A stretch of DNA of 64,000 bases, taken from assembly GCF_019880385.1 (NCBI RefSeq), contig NZ_CP082273.1, forward strand, positions 2,666,001 through 2,730,000, in the 5' to 3' direction. The position numbers and the translations under genes are program-made. The notes under the pieces were generated by a model that saw only the letters and a list, made by a program, of their open reading frames with translations, did no database searches and had not been told where the DNA came from. The stretch is from Nocardioides coralli. GTDB taxonomy: Bacteria > Actinomycetota > Actinomycetes > Propionibacteriales > Nocardioidaceae. Positions 52,575-61,958 of the stretch are shown here, one piece after another. Within the stretch, counting starts at the first letter, position 1; each line of letters begins with the position of its first letter.

Positions 52575-54665
52575 CTACCGCGGAAGGGGCAGCGCCGTCG
52601 GGTCGACGTCGCGAGCCTCGGCACCGTCCTGCGGGCCGGAGCCCTCCGGTGAGCCCGGCTCGGCCGCCAGCAGGGGCAGCCGCACCGTGAAGGTGCTCCC
52701 GGTGCCCGGCACGGAGTCGACGGCGATCGTCCCACCCATCAGGTGCGTGAGCCGGCGACAGACGGCCAAGCCGAGGCCGGTGCCCTCGTAGTGCCGGGTC
52801 GCGCTGCCGTCCACCTGGCTGAACACCCCGAAGATCTGGTCCTGGTCATCGGGCGCGATGCCGATGCCGGTGTCGTGCACGACGAGCTCGACCCCCTCGC
52901 CCGCCGGCGTCGCCGAGCGCACCACCAGGCCCACCTGGCCCTCGTGGGTGAACTTGACGGCGTTGTCGAGCAGGCTGTGGAGCACCTGGAGCACGCGACC
53001 GCGATCACCGACCACCCGACGTGGCACGCCCGGGGCCACCTCGTAGGTGAACCGGTTGCCGGCCCGCTCGGCCCGGGGCTGGTGGACGTCGGCCACCTCG
53101 GCCACCAGGGCGGGGAGGTCGAACGGCGTCGCCGCGAGCTCGACCTGGTCGGCCTCCATGCGCGCGAAGTCCAGGATCGCCTCCACGAGCTCCCGCAGCG
53201 AGCCCCCGCTGCGGAGCAGCCGCTCGAGCAGGTTGCTCTGGACCTTGTCGAGGTCGGTGTCCTGGAGGATCTCGGCGGTGGCCAGGACCGTGGCGAGCGG
53301 GGTACGCAGCTCGTGGCTGACGTTGGTGAGGAACAGCGACTTCGCCTCCGAGGCGGCCAACGCGGCATCACGGGCCACCTCCAGCTTCGCGGCGAGGGCC
53401 TCGAGGTCACTGACGCTCCGTGCCCGCTCCAGGGCTACGCCCGCGTGGGCGGCGAGTGCCTCGAAGACCTGCTGGTCCTCCTTGCCGAAGGTCTCCTTCT
53501 CGAAGGACCGGTCGCACACCACCAGCAGGTGCTGCACGGGTCCGGCGCCGCCCAGCCGAGCAGCCAACCCGTCCCGCGACGGCGATGTCGGCGTCGTACC
53601 GTCCTCGGCCTGAGCCGCCTCCTCGCGCCGGTCCCGGGGCGCGTGGTGCCGGACCGCGGCGCCGTCGAGCGCCGGCCACCACCACTCCGCCCTGGCACGG
53701 TCGGGCGGGAGGGACTCGGCACGCAGCGCACCGGCACGCACGGCGAGCCACCGCACCTCATCGGCGGCCGGCCCGGCGACCTGCACCAGGTAGGCCCGCT
53801 CGGCGTGCATGAGCGCGGCGGTCTCGTCGAGGACGACCGTGATGACCTCGTCCGACGAGGTGGCCGCAGAGGTGCGGTCGACGAAGCGGTAGAGGAGCCG
53901 GGTCTGCGCGTGGCCGCGTGCGAGCGACACGTACACCCGGTAGGCCACGGTGAGGAGCACCACCACGACGCCGAGCAGTGGCAGGGCGGTCGGCTGGACC
54001 ACCACCAGGGTGGCCACCAGCAGGGCGACGCACGTGTTGACGAACGCGGCGAACGAGCCCGACACCAGCGCCTCGTGGAGCACCTCGCCGTCGAAGACGC
54101 CCTCGGTGAGGCTGATCGCAGCCGTCACGGCGGCGGCGGACATGAGGTCGGTGAGGACCACGGCCAGGATGGCGGCCGCCCAGCCGGTGAAGGACAGCGG
54201 GTCCCCGCCCTGGAGGATCGCGTGGTAGGCCAGCGCGCCCAACGCGGCCTCCAGCGCGAACATGCCGAGGTTGAAGGCCAGCTTCACCCCCCGCATCCGG
54301 GCGGCGACGACGAGCGCCAACCCCGCCCCGAGGACGTACGCCGTCACGTACTGCTGCGGCGGCAGGAAGATCAGGCCGAGCACCGCCGGGAGCTCGCGCA
54401 GCGTGTGACCGTACGCGTTGCGCTGGGTCGGCAGGTGGATGACCACGACCTCGGCGAGCGCGAAGAGCGGCACCAGGGCCAGCCACACGAGACCGGGCCG
54501 GGCCAGATCCGGTTCCTGGAGGATCCCCGGCAGCGCGAGGAGGCACGCAGCGGCTGCCATCGAGGCGGCCAGGACCCAGGTCAGCACCGGGACCAGCCGC
54601 TCAGAGCCCCGCGCGCCCGGGCGGGCCGCGTCGTCGGCGGGGTCAACCGCTGCCGACTCGACCAT
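52575..54665 (-). CDS. Membrane GAF-domain histidine kinase
   Basis: A 696-residue kinase. About seven membrane segments (residues 25-270) resemble a MASE-type sensor. A GAF domain follows (about 280-460; DETAALMHAERAYLVQVAG and DRSFEKETFGKEDQQVFEALAAHAGVALERARS), then HisKA with NVSHELRTPLATV, and an intact ATPase domain (LHSLLDNAVKFTH, VHDTGIGIAPDD, GTGLGLAVCRRLTHLMGG). No receiver domain or adjacent response regulator is seen, so it is an orphan. It is the gene immediately upstream of the Tad operon on the same strand. ATG 54665. Confidence 0.9.
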   Translation of the reverse strand: MVESAAVDPADDAARPGARGSERLVPVLTWVLAASMAAAACLLALPGILQEPDLARPGLVWLALVPLFALAEVVVIHLPTQRNAYGHTLRELPAVLGLIFLPPQQYVTAYVLGAGLALVVAARMRGVKLAFNLGMFALEAALGALAYHAILQGGDPLSFTGWAAAILAVVLTDLMSAAAVTAAISLTEGVFDGEVLHEALVSGSFAAFVNTCVALLVATLVVVQPTALPLLGVVVVLLTVAYRVYVSLARGHAQTRLLYRFVDRTSAATSSDEVITVVLDETAALMHAERAYLVQVAGPAADEVRWLAVRAGALRAESLPPDRARAEWWWPALDGAAVRHHAPRDRREEAAQAEDGTTPTSPSRDGLAARLGGAGPVQHLLVVCDRSFEKETFGKEDQQVFEALAAHAGVALERARSVSDLEALAAKLEVARDAALAASEAKSLFLTNVSHELRTPLATVLATAEILQDTDLDKVQSNLLERLLRSGGSLRELVEAILDFARMEADQVELAATPFDLPALVAEVADVHQPRAERAGNRFTYEVAPGVPRRVVGDRGRVLQVLHSLLDNAVKFTHEGQVGLVVRSATPAGEGVELVVHDTGIGIAPDDQDQIFGVFSQVDGSATRHYEGTGLGLAVCRRLTHLMGGTIAVDSVPGTGSTFTVRLPLLAAEPGSPEGSGPQDGAEARDVDPTALPLPR

Positions 54666-54937
54666 GCGCGCGCTCCTCGGGTGGGATGACGCACCTCGTG
54701 CGCCGACGACCTCGCCCTTCTGGGTGAAACGGTAGGCGTGAGGACGGCGCCGTGTTCGGGAATCGTCGCAACGCAGTGCCCCGACCTGCCCGGGCCCGGG
54801 ACACCCGGGCACCTGGCCGGCCGTCTAGTCCGGAAGGCAAAGGCGGCGGCGTTCCCCTGTCACGCCACGGACGGGTCGAGCACCCTGCTGGCGGGTGGAG
54901 TTGGCCACCCACGACGGAAATGTGGCGGTGGGTCCCC

Positions 54938-56623
54938 ATGTCGAGCATCACCTGGAAGCGCGTACGCGCCGGTCTGCTGGCGTCTGCGCTGGCGACCGGC
55001 CTGACGGCTGGAACAGCACCGCCCGTGAGCGCCAGCGATGGCGGGCTCCTCTCCGGCGACGGCCTCGTGGGCGGCATCCTCCCCGGCGACGGCCTGGTGG
55101 GCGGGCTCCTCGAGGGGCTCACCACGCGTGGCGGTCTCGGCGACTCCCTGTGGGGTGACGACGACAGCGGTCAGGGCACCGGAGCGGTCGTCGACGGCCG
55201 GTGGGACGGCGCCCGCGACCAGGGCTCGCTGTTCTCCCTGACCAAGCGGATCGGCGCCCACGACGCCTGGCGCCGCGGCGTCACCGGACGCGGCGTGACC
55301 GTCGCCCTGATCGACACCGGCGTGGCGCCGGTGCCGGGGCTGGACGACCCGGACCAGGTCGTCGACGGGCCCGACCTGTCCTACGAGAGCCAGCGGCCCG
55401 GCACGCGCTACCTCGACGGTTTCGGGCACGGGACCCACATGGCCGGCATCATCGCCGGCCGCGACGCGAGGTTCGACCCGCGCCGGCCCTCCCCGGAGAC
55501 CTTCGCGGGCGTGGCGCCCGACGCCGAGCTGCTCAGCCTCAAGGTGGCCACCGGTGACGGGGGCGCCGACGTCTCCCAGGTCATCGCCGCCATCGACTGG
55601 GTGGTCCGCTATCGCCGCGCGCAGGGCATGAACGTGCGCGTCCTCAACCTCTCCTACGGCACCGCCTCGACCCAGTCGTGGCAGGTGGACCCGCTCGCCG
55701 CCGCCGTCGAGAACGCCTGGGACAAGGGCATCCTGGTCGTGGTGTCCGGCGGCAACGACGGCCCCGGCCACCCCCTGCTCATGCCCGCGATCGACCCGCA
55801 CGTGCTCGCGGTGGGCGCCGCGGACCACGAGGGGACGGCCCTCGGTCTCGACGACAGCGTGGCGTCCTTCTCCAACAGCGGGACCCGCGCGCGGCGGCCC
55901 GACGTGCTGGCCCCCGGCAAGTCGGTGGTCTCGCTGCGGGTGCCGGGGTCCTTCGCCGACCAGCTGCACCCCGAGGGCCGCGTCCCGGGCGACCACGCGG
56001 AGCGCTACTTCCGCGGCAGCGGTACGTCGCAGGCCGCCGCGGCCACCTCGGGTGCCGCAGCCCTGCTCTTCCAGGCCCGTCCCGACCTCACCCCGGCCCA
56101 GGCCAAGGCGATCCTGATGCGGACCGCTCAGCCGCTGCTGGGCCTCGATCCGGCCCAGGGCGACGGCATGGTCGCGATCGACGACGCGGTCTCCTTCGCC
56201 CGCTCCGCCCGTTCCCTGCCCTCGGCAGCGGAACCGCGCCAGGACTCGAGCGGACGGGGCACCCTGGAGGCCACCCGGGCCGGCGAGCACATCGTCGACC
56301 CCGCCACCGGCGACGCCCTGGTCGGGGAGTTCGACGCGCTCGGCTCGCCCTGGAAGGCCAAGGCCTGGATGGCGGCGCAGGCACAGGGAAAGAGCTGGAA
56401 GCGAGGCCGCTGGAACGGGCGTGTCTGGACCGGCAGGACCTGGGTCGACAAGCAGCTGCAGGCGGTCCCGTGGACCGGTCTCTCCTGGAACGGCGTGCCC
56501 TGGAAGTCCTACGCCTTCTCCGAGGACCAGTGGGAGGCGCGCTCGTGGCGCGGCGACAACTGGGAGGCGCGCAGCTGGCGGGCCCGGAGCTGGCGGGCAC
56601 GCAGCTGGCGCGGGGTGGAGTGA
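54938..56623 (+). CDS. Subtilisin-like (S8) serine protease with Trp-rich tail
   Basis: A 561-residue exported protease: signal MSSITWKRVRAGLLASALATGLTAG, Gly/Leu-rich repeats DGLVGG in the propeptide-like region (about residues 35-70), then the S8 domain. Catalytic residues: Asp in ALIDTGVAPV, His in GFGHGTHMAG, Ser in GSGTSQAAAATSGAAAL. The last 95 residues are a Trp-rich tail of W-x5-W-type units (SWKRGRWNGRVWTGRTW, then SWRxxxW repeats). The tail is unusual and may bind the cell wall or carbohydrate, or act as a C-terminal anchor. The start at 54938 is the best signal-peptide start, but ATG 54920 is possible. Confidence 0.9.
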   Translation: MSSITWKRVRAGLLASALATGLTAGTAPPVSASDGGLLSGDGLVGGILPGDGLVGGLLEGLTTRGGLGDSLWGDDDSGQGTGAVVDGRWDGARDQGSLFSLTKRIGAHDAWRRGVTGRGVTVALIDTGVAPVPGLDDPDQVVDGPDLSYESQRPGTRYLDGFGHGTHMAGIIAGRDARFDPRRPSPETFAGVAPDAELLSLKVATGDGGADVSQVIAAIDWVVRYRRAQGMNVRVLNLSYGTASTQSWQVDPLAAAVENAWDKGILVVVSGGNDGPGHPLLMPAIDPHVLAVGAADHEGTALGLDDSVASFSNSGTRARRPDVLAPGKSVVSLRVPGSFADQLHPEGRVPGDHAERYFRGSGTSQAAAATSGAAALLFQARPDLTPAQAKAILMRTAQPLLGLDPAQGDGMVAIDDAVSFARSARSLPSAAEPRQDSSGRGTLEATRAGEHIVDPATGDALVGEFDALGSPWKAKAWMAAQAQGKSWKRGRWNGRVWTGRTWVDKQLQAVPWTGLSWNGVPWKSYAFSEDQWEARSWRGDNWEARSWRARSWRARSWRGVE

Positions 56624-56688
56624 CCTCGGCGGGAACGGAGCGCCCGTAGCCGCGAGGCGCCAGCGCTCACGACCGGGCCGGCGGTCCC

Positions 56689-57354
56689 TCAGCGAACGAC
56701 CTTGATGTTGAACGCCGGCGTGCCGATCGCGGCCATGGTGCGCAGCCAGAGCGGGAGGTACATCTCCGGGCCGCGGGCGTTCTCGATGCCGCCGAGGTCG
56801 ATCACGTCGTCGTGACCCATGGCCTGCAGCAGCCCCGTGACGACGGTCTTGGCCTCGGCGTCGTCGCCGCAGACGAAGACCGTCGTGCTGTGGCCGAGCG
56901 AGCGCGGGTCGGCCATCACGCTGGCGTTCAGCGTGTTGAGGCTCTTGACCACCCGGGCTTCGGGGTGGGCGCGCTGCACCTGCTCCCCCAGCGAGTCGGT
57001 GTCCTTCACCGTCAGGGTGGGCGGGTAGCCCACGGAGAAGTCGAGCGGGTTGGCGACGTCGAGCAGCACCTTGCCTGCGAGGTTGTCGGCTCCGGCCAGC
57101 TCGAGCACCGCGAGGCTCACGTCACCCGGGGACGCGTTGACCACCAGCTCGGCGCCGCGCGCCGCCTCGGCGAACGTCGCGAGTCCGACACCCGGATGCG
57201 ACCCGTGCCAGACGGAGAACGGCTGGTCGCCCTCGGTCCGCGCGACGGTGGCCTCCGGGTCGCGCGTGCCGACCACGACGTGATGGCCGAGCTCGTCGAG
57301 CCGGGCCGCGAGGGCCCGGCCGACAGCGCCGGTGCCGAGTACTGCGATCTCCAT
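56689..57354 (-). CDS. NADPH-dependent F420 reductase-type protein
   Basis: A 221-residue oxidoreductase of the F420-NADP family: MEIAVLGTGAVGRALAARL is a GxGxxG nucleotide-binding motif, followed by GTRDPE and VVNASPGD, then VVKSLNTLNASVM and PLWLRTMAAIGTPAFNIKVVR. It may transfer hydride between F420 and NADP, or be a paralogue. ATG 57354. Upstream, 158 bases to 57513 hold no clear gene. Confidence 0.87.
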   Translation of the reverse strand: MEIAVLGTGAVGRALAARLDELGHHVVVGTRDPEATVARTEGDQPFSVWHGSHPGVGLATFAEAARGAELVVNASPGDVSLAVLELAGADNLAGKVLLDVANPLDFSVGYPPTLTVKDTDSLGEQVQRAHPEARVVKSLNTLNASVMADPRSLGHSTTVFVCGDDAEAKTVVTGLLQAMGHDDVIDLGGIENARGPEMYLPLWLRTMAAIGTPAFNIKVVR

Positions 57355-57512
57355 GACATCCCCCCGCTCCTCCGGCCCCGACGGGCACGTCGCCTGTCTA
57401 CGTCGCCCCCCACAGCGGGCACAAGCACCAGGTGGGGCATACCGGGACCTTCGACCCTGTCGACGCCCCGTCCGCGGTTGCCACCGTGGAGTGACGCCGG
57501 GAGGGGGTCGCG

Positions 57513-58391
57513 ATGCGGATCAGGGGCACGACGTGGGTCGTCACCGGGGCGGGCAGCGGCATCGGCCGCGAGCTGGTGCTGGAGCTGACGGGCTCCGGGG
57601 CGCGGGTGGCGGCGGTCGACCGCGACGCGAGCGGGCTCGAGAAGCTCGCCGCCGACGCGACGTACGCCGGGCTCTCGACACACGTCGTCGACGTCACCGA
57701 CCGCGCGGCCGTCGAGGCACTGCCCGACGAGGTCGTGGCGGAGCACGGCCGGGTCGACGGCCTGGTCAACAACGCCGGCATCATCCAGCCCTTCGTCGAC
57801 CTCGCCGACCTCGACGACGCCACCATCGAGCATGTCCTCGACGTCAACCTGCGGGCGCCGCTGCACCTCGTACGCACGTTCCTCCCCCACCTGCTCGGCG
57901 GACCCGCCGGTCACGTCGTCAACGTCTCGAGCATGGGCGGGTTCTTCCCGTTCCCGGGGCAGACCGTCTACGGCGCCAGCAAGGCCGCCCTCAAGCTGCT
58001 CAGCGAGGGCCTCTACCTCGAGCTGCTCGACACCCCCGTCCGGGTCACCGTCGTCATGCCCGGCGCCGTCGAGACGGGGATCGCCGAGAACTCGGGGGTC
58101 TCGATGCCGGAGCCGGCGGACCGGTCGCGGATGCGCGCCATGCCGGCCCGCGAGGCCGCGGCCGCCATCCTCGCCGCCGTCGAGGCCGACCGGCTCCACG
58201 TCTACGTCGGGCGCGACGCCAAGGCGATGAACATCGCGGTCAAGGTGGCCTTCGGCCCGTCGATCCGGTTCGTGCGCAGGCGGATGCTCGAGCAGCTGCC
58301 GTCGCTCAGCGGCGGGGCATCCAGATCTCCAGGTCGGCGCCGACGAGGTCACCCGAGGTCCGGCCACCCTGCGGCTCCACCAGCCCCTTGA
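57513..58391 (+). CDS. Short-chain dehydrogenase/reductase
   Basis: A 292-residue classical SDR: TGAGSGIGRELV, LVNNAGI, VNVSSMGGF and YGASKAAL, followed by PGAVETGI. Substrate unknown. ATG 57513 with GGGAGGGG about eight bases before it (57500-57507). The core domain ends near residue 265 (LPSLSGG); the last 25 residues are Arg/Pro-rich and antisense to the convergent kinase gene, with which it overlaps by 86 bases. That suggests an extended reading frame after loss of the original stop codon. Confidence 0.88.
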   Translation: MRIRGTTWVVTGAGSGIGRELVLELTGSGARVAAVDRDASGLEKLAADATYAGLSTHVVDVTDRAAVEALPDEVVAEHGRVDGLVNNAGIIQPFVDLADLDDATIEHVLDVNLRAPLHLVRTFLPHLLGGPAGHVVNVSSMGGFFPFPGQTVYGASKAALKLLSEGLYLELLDTPVRVTVVMPGAVETGIAENSGVSMPEPADRSRMRAMPAREAAAAILAAVEADRLHVYVGRDAKAMNIAVKVAFGPSIRFVRRRMLEQLPSLSGGASRSPGRRRRGHPRSGHPAAPPAP

Positions 58392-59487
58392 CCGCGTCGA
58401 GGCCACGGGCGGGCGTCTGGCCGGCCACCCCCGCGGGCACGACCACCCGGACGTGGCCCGGCCCGCCCTCGAAGTAGAGCTGCACCGGCCCCTCGCCCCG
58501 CGCCACCTCGTCGAGCAGCGCCTCGAGGATCTGCTCGACCGGACCCGGCGTGAACAGCTGGTCGATCTCGCCCTCCGCCCGCGCCGTGACCGTGCGGCCG
58601 GCGTCGGCGAGCCGGTCCGACCAGCTCTGCGTGATCTGGGTGGCGAGCTCACCGAGCATCATCTGGCCGCCCTCGACCAGCGCTCCCTGCCGCGTCAGCG
58701 CCACCAGCTCCCCCGCGGCACCGCTCACGGCGTCCACCCGCGCCAGGCACCGCTTGGCGGCGTCCTTGACGTCGCGGTCGACGTCGTCGCGGGTGACGAG
58801 GTCCTCCAGCTCGAGCCGCAGCGACGTCAGCGGCGTCCGCAGCTGGTGGGATGCGTGCTCGGCGAAGTCGCGCTCGCGGGAGATCCGCGCCTCCAGCTGG
58901 GCGGCGCTGACCCGCAGGGCCTGGCCGATCGCCTGCGCCTCGGGTATCCGCGTCTCCGGCAGTCGTACGTCGAAGCGGCCACGACCCAGCGCCGCCGCCG
59001 CGTCCGCGAGCTCGCGGAAGGGTCGCGCCAGCCACCGGGCCGCGAACCAGCCGGCCAGCCCTGCGAGCAGCGCCACGAGCGCGGTCAGCACGAACAGCTC
59101 CGACAGCTCGCGGGCGTAGAGGCTGGTGACCTGCTCCGACCCGCTGCGCACCGTCAGGGCGCCGCCGTCGCCGGCCTCCACGACCGAGACCAGCAGGTCC
59201 TCGTCCACGAACTGGCGGCCGGTCGCGACGACCGACTCCCCCGACGCGGTGACGAACTCCAGCTGCGCGTCGGCACGCACCAGGCCGTCGAGGAGCACGA
59301 CGTCGACGTCACGCCCCGTCGCCAGGTAGTCGTCGATGACGTCGGCCACCAGGGCGGCGTCGTTGCGCAGCTGCATCGCCTCCTGGTCGCGCAGCAGGTC
59401 ACCGACGGCGCGGGCGCGCACCGCCCCCGCCATCACCAGGACGAGGACCGCCAGGAGGACGAACGCCGCTGCGAGCCGCTCACGCAT
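58306..59487 (-). CDS. HAMP-type sensor kinase with degenerate ATPase domain
   Basis: A 393-residue two-TM sensor: N-terminal TM, extracellular part (about residues 30-130), second TM, HAMP, and an intact HisKA segment ASHQLRTPLTSLRLEL. The ATP-binding part is short and lacks the normal N, G1 and G2 boxes: in their place are LLDEVARGEG and GLDAVKGLVEPQGGRTSGD. So the phosphorylation activity is doubtful, although the response regulator gene upstream overlaps it by eight bases. It could act as a phosphatase or as a regulated platform. ATG 59487. Confidence 0.88.
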   Translation of the reverse strand: MRERLAAAFVLLAVLVLVMAGAVRARAVGDLLRDQEAMQLRNDAALVADVIDDYLATGRDVDVVLLDGLVRADAQLEFVTASGESVVATGRQFVDEDLLVSVVEAGDGGALTVRSGSEQVTSLYARELSELFVLTALVALLAGLAGWFAARWLARPFRELADAAAALGRGRFDVRLPETRIPEAQAIGQALRVSAAQLEARISRERDFAEHASHQLRTPLTSLRLELEDLVTRDDVDRDVKDAAKRCLARVDAVSGAAGELVALTRQGALVEGGQMMLGELATQITQSWSDRLADAGRTVTARAEGEIDQLFTPGPVEQILEALLDEVARGEGPVQLYFEGGPGHVRVVVPAGVAGQTPARGLDAVKGLVEPQGGRTSGDLVGADLEIWMPRR

Positions 59488-60172
59488 CAGCCGGGCCCTC
59501 GAGGCGGAAACCCACCCCGCGGACCGCCACGATGCGTTCCTTCACGCCGGCGCCCTCCAGCTTGTTGCGCAGCCGCCCGATCGTGACGTCGAGCGTCTTC
59601 GTCGAGCCGTACCAGTTCTCGTCCCACACGTCGGCCATCAGGCGGTCGCGCTCGACCACCTTGCCGCGGTGGGCGACCAGGATCGCGAGGACGTCGTACT
59701 CCTTGCCGGTCAGCTGCACCTCGGCGTCCTCCCAGAAGACCCGCCGGGCGGCGTGGTCGATCTGCACCTGGTCGGGCCGCGGGGCGGGTTCGACGACGGT
59801 CGAGCCGGGGCCGGTACGCCGCAGCAGCGCCCGCACCCGTGCCTGCAGCTCGGCGAGGCCGAACGGCTTGGAGAGGTAGTCGTCGGCGCCGTAGTCGAGG
59901 CCCACCACCCGGTCGAGCTCGCCGGCCCGCGCGGTGACGATCATGATCGCGCCGCCGTAGCCCGAGGCGCGCGCCTTCTGGCACACCTCCAGGCCGTCCA
60001 TGTCGGGCAGTCCGAGGTCGAGGATCATCACCTCGGTGGGGGTGTGCTCGACGTAGGCCAGGGCGGTCTCGCCGCTCTCGACCCGGATCACGTCGTAGCC
60101 CTCCCGCTGGAGGGTACGCACCAGCGGGAAGGCGATGTCCTCCTCGTCCTCCACGACCAGCACGCGCGTCAT
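59480..60172 (-). CDS. OmpR/PhoB-family response regulator
   Basis: A 230-residue regulator. The receiver has the phosphorylatable Asp in VMILDLGLPDMDG, Thr in VTARAG and Lys in YLSKPFG. The DNA-binding domain has KEYDVLAILVAHRGKVVERDRLMADVW, and VTIGRLRNKLE in the recognition region. It overlaps the sensor gene by eight bases. Targets unknown; the gene is transcribed away from the signal-peptidase-like gene upstream. Confidence 0.95.
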   Translation of the reverse strand: MTRVLVVEDEEDIAFPLVRTLQREGYDVIRVESGETALAYVEHTPTEVMILDLGLPDMDGLEVCQKARASGYGGAIMIVTARAGELDRVVGLDYGADDYLSKPFGLAELQARVRALLRRTGPGSTVVEPAPRPDQVQIDHAARRVFWEDAEVQLTGKEYDVLAILVAHRGKVVERDRLMADVWDENWYGSTKTLDVTIGRLRNKLEGAGVKERIVAVRGVGFRLEGPADA

Positions 60173-60244
60173 GGGGTCGAATATACGGGCGGGAGCACCG
60201 CTCGGGCGCCGGAACGCACCGGGTGCGGTGACCTCGCCGCTCGG

Positions 60245-60808
60245 TCATCGCAGCCGGGCCGGGTCCCGAGGAGACGGCCCGGACTGCGTCATCCCACCGC
60301 CCGGACCGCCACGCGGCGTACGCCGCAGCCGGCGGAGGACCGTGACGGCGGCAGCCACCATCACCGCCACCACGGCCCAGACGAGGGGGCCGGCGAGGAG
60401 CGGGACGCCGAGCCACGGCACGTAGAAGGACACCAGGGCCGGCTCGCTGTCGAGGGGCACCAGCCACGGGTCGACGCCGGCCGCGGCGTCGCCGCGCGTG
60501 ATCAGCCCGTCGTCACGCACCGCGACGATGCGCCGCGTCACCCAGGTGCTGGCGTCGTCGGGGACCTGGACGATGACCACGTCGCCGGACGAGAGCTCCT
60601 CGGGCGAGACCACCTCGCCGTAGACGATCGCGCCGCGCGGCACGGTGTCGCCCATCGCGTCGTCGGGGACGGTGTGGGCCTGGAGACCGAGCGCGACCGG
60701 CGCGAGCAGCGCGACCAGGGCGAGCACCGCGACCGCGAGCAGGATCCGGGCGAGCAGGCGGCGACGACGGCCACGCCGGGGCGTCGCGGTGATCTCCATC
60801 GTCTGCAT
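60245..60808 (-). CDS. Signal peptidase S26-like membrane protein, probably inactive
   Basis: A 187-residue protein with two membrane segments (about residues 20-40 and 135-165) around an S26-like domain. The segment VPDDAMGDTVPRGAIV corresponds to the catalytic PSM-x-PTL region, with Ala where the nucleophilic Ser should be. The conserved GDVVIVQVP and WVTRRIVAVRDDG-LITRGDA parts follow, with Arg where ER-type enzymes have His and Lys-type enzymes Lys. It therefore seems catalytically dead. The ATG at 60808 is preferred over 60799. Nothing nearby suggests a partner. Confidence 0.72.
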   Translation of the reverse strand: MQTMEITATPRRGRRRRLLARILLAVAVLALVALLAPVALGLQAHTVPDDAMGDTVPRGAIVYGEVVSPEELSSGDVVIVQVPDDASTWVTRRIVAVRDDGLITRGDAAAGVDPWLVPLDSEPALVSFYVPWLGVPLLAGPLVWAVVAVMVAAAVTVLRRLRRTPRGGPGGGMTQSGPSPRDPARLR

Positions 60809-61048
60809 CCTCGGTTGCCGGGCTACCGGTGCGCCGGGCGGCCCTGCCACACCCTCCCCGCGGGGCAGAGCCACCCGGCAGCAGTTCCCCCCGACTGTTG
60901 CGCTCGTCCCGCCCCCCTCGCCAGGACGAGCGGCCGTTCGACCTGCGGATCCGAGGGCAGGACGATCAGCTAGTGCCAACCTAGGGAGGCCCGCCACACG
61001 TGGCCGACACGTCGCCGTGACGTCGGCGCCACAGTTCGGTAACAGCCC

Positions 61049-61954
61049 TCAGCCGAGGCCGTCGAGGAGGTCCCCGTGGTCGGCCACCCGCTCCAGGACC
61101 CGCTCGAACCGGAACTGCTCCAGCTCGACGGGGTCCGCGGCCCCCGCCTCGACCTCGTCCCACGCGAGCGGGGTGGCCACCCACGGCAGCTCCCGTCCCC
61201 GCAGCGAGTAGGGCGACAAGGTCGTCTTGGAGCCGGCGTTCTGCGACCAGTCGAGGAAGACCTTGCCGGTACGCCGCGACTTGGTCATGGTCGCGGTCAC
61301 CTGCGTCGGGTGGGCCTTCTGGAGCTCCTCGGCCACCTCCTTGGCCAGGGCGGTGGTGCCCTCGGGATTGAGCCGGCCGGGCAGCCGCGCGTAGAGGTGG
61401 AGGCCCTTGCTGCCGCTGGTGACCGCCCACGAGTCCAGGTCGCGCTCGGCCAGCCGCTCACGCACCAGCAGCGCCACCGCCGCGCACTCGTGGAGGCCCG
61501 CCCCCTCACCCGGGTCGAGGTCGATCACGAGGCGGTCGGGGTTCTTCGGCCGACCGTTGCGCCCCACCGTCCACTGGTGGACGTGCAGCTCCAGCGCGGC
61601 CAGGTTCGCCAGCCAGGTCAGGGTCGCGAGGTCGTCGACCACCGGGAAGTCGAGGTGGTCGCCGTGACGTGACCCACCCCGAGACCCGCTCGTCGGCACC
61701 CGCGCCGTGCGCACCCAGCCCGGCGTGCCCTGGGGCGCGTTCTTCTCGAAGAAGCTCGGCTCGGCGACGCCGTGCGGCCACCGGACCCGGGTCACGGCGC
61801 GGTCCTGCAGGTGCGGCAGCAGCACCGGGGCGATCCGCGCGTAGTAGTCGAGCACCTCACCCTTGGTGGTGCCCGTGCGCGGGTAGAGCACCTTGTCGAG
61901 GTTGCTCAGCGTGAGCGTGCGTCCCTCGACGTCGACGCGGACCTCACCGGCCAC
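61049..61954 (-). CDS. LigD-type DNA polymerase/primase domain protein
   Basis: A 301-residue stand-alone LigD polymerase (archaeo-eukaryotic primase family), acting in bacterial non-homologous end joining. Visible are LSNLDKVLYPRTG, RWPHGVAEPSFFEKNAPQ, the DLDPG catalytic acids in RLVIDLDPGEG, TSGSKGLHLYARL, and WSQNAGSKTTLSPYSLRG. Start GTG 61954. It is the third gene of the ligase - L,D-transpeptidase - polymerase unit and begins five bases after the stop of the transpeptidase gene. No Ku gene is in the window. Confidence 0.94.
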   Translation of the reverse strand: MAGEVRVDVEGRTLTLSNLDKVLYPRTGTTKGEVLDYYARIAPVLLPHLQDRAVTRVRWPHGVAEPSFFEKNAPQGTPGWVRTARVPTSGSRGGSRHGDHLDFPVVDDLATLTWLANLAALELHVHQWTVGRNGRPKNPDRLVIDLDPGEGAGLHECAAVALLVRERLAERDLDSWAVTSGSKGLHLYARLPGRLNPEGTTALAKEVAEELQKAHPTQVTATMTKSRRTGKVFLDWSQNAGSKTTLSPYSLRGRELPWVATPLAWDEVEAGAADPVELEQFRFERVLERVADHGDLLDGLG

Positions 61955-61958
61955 GCCC

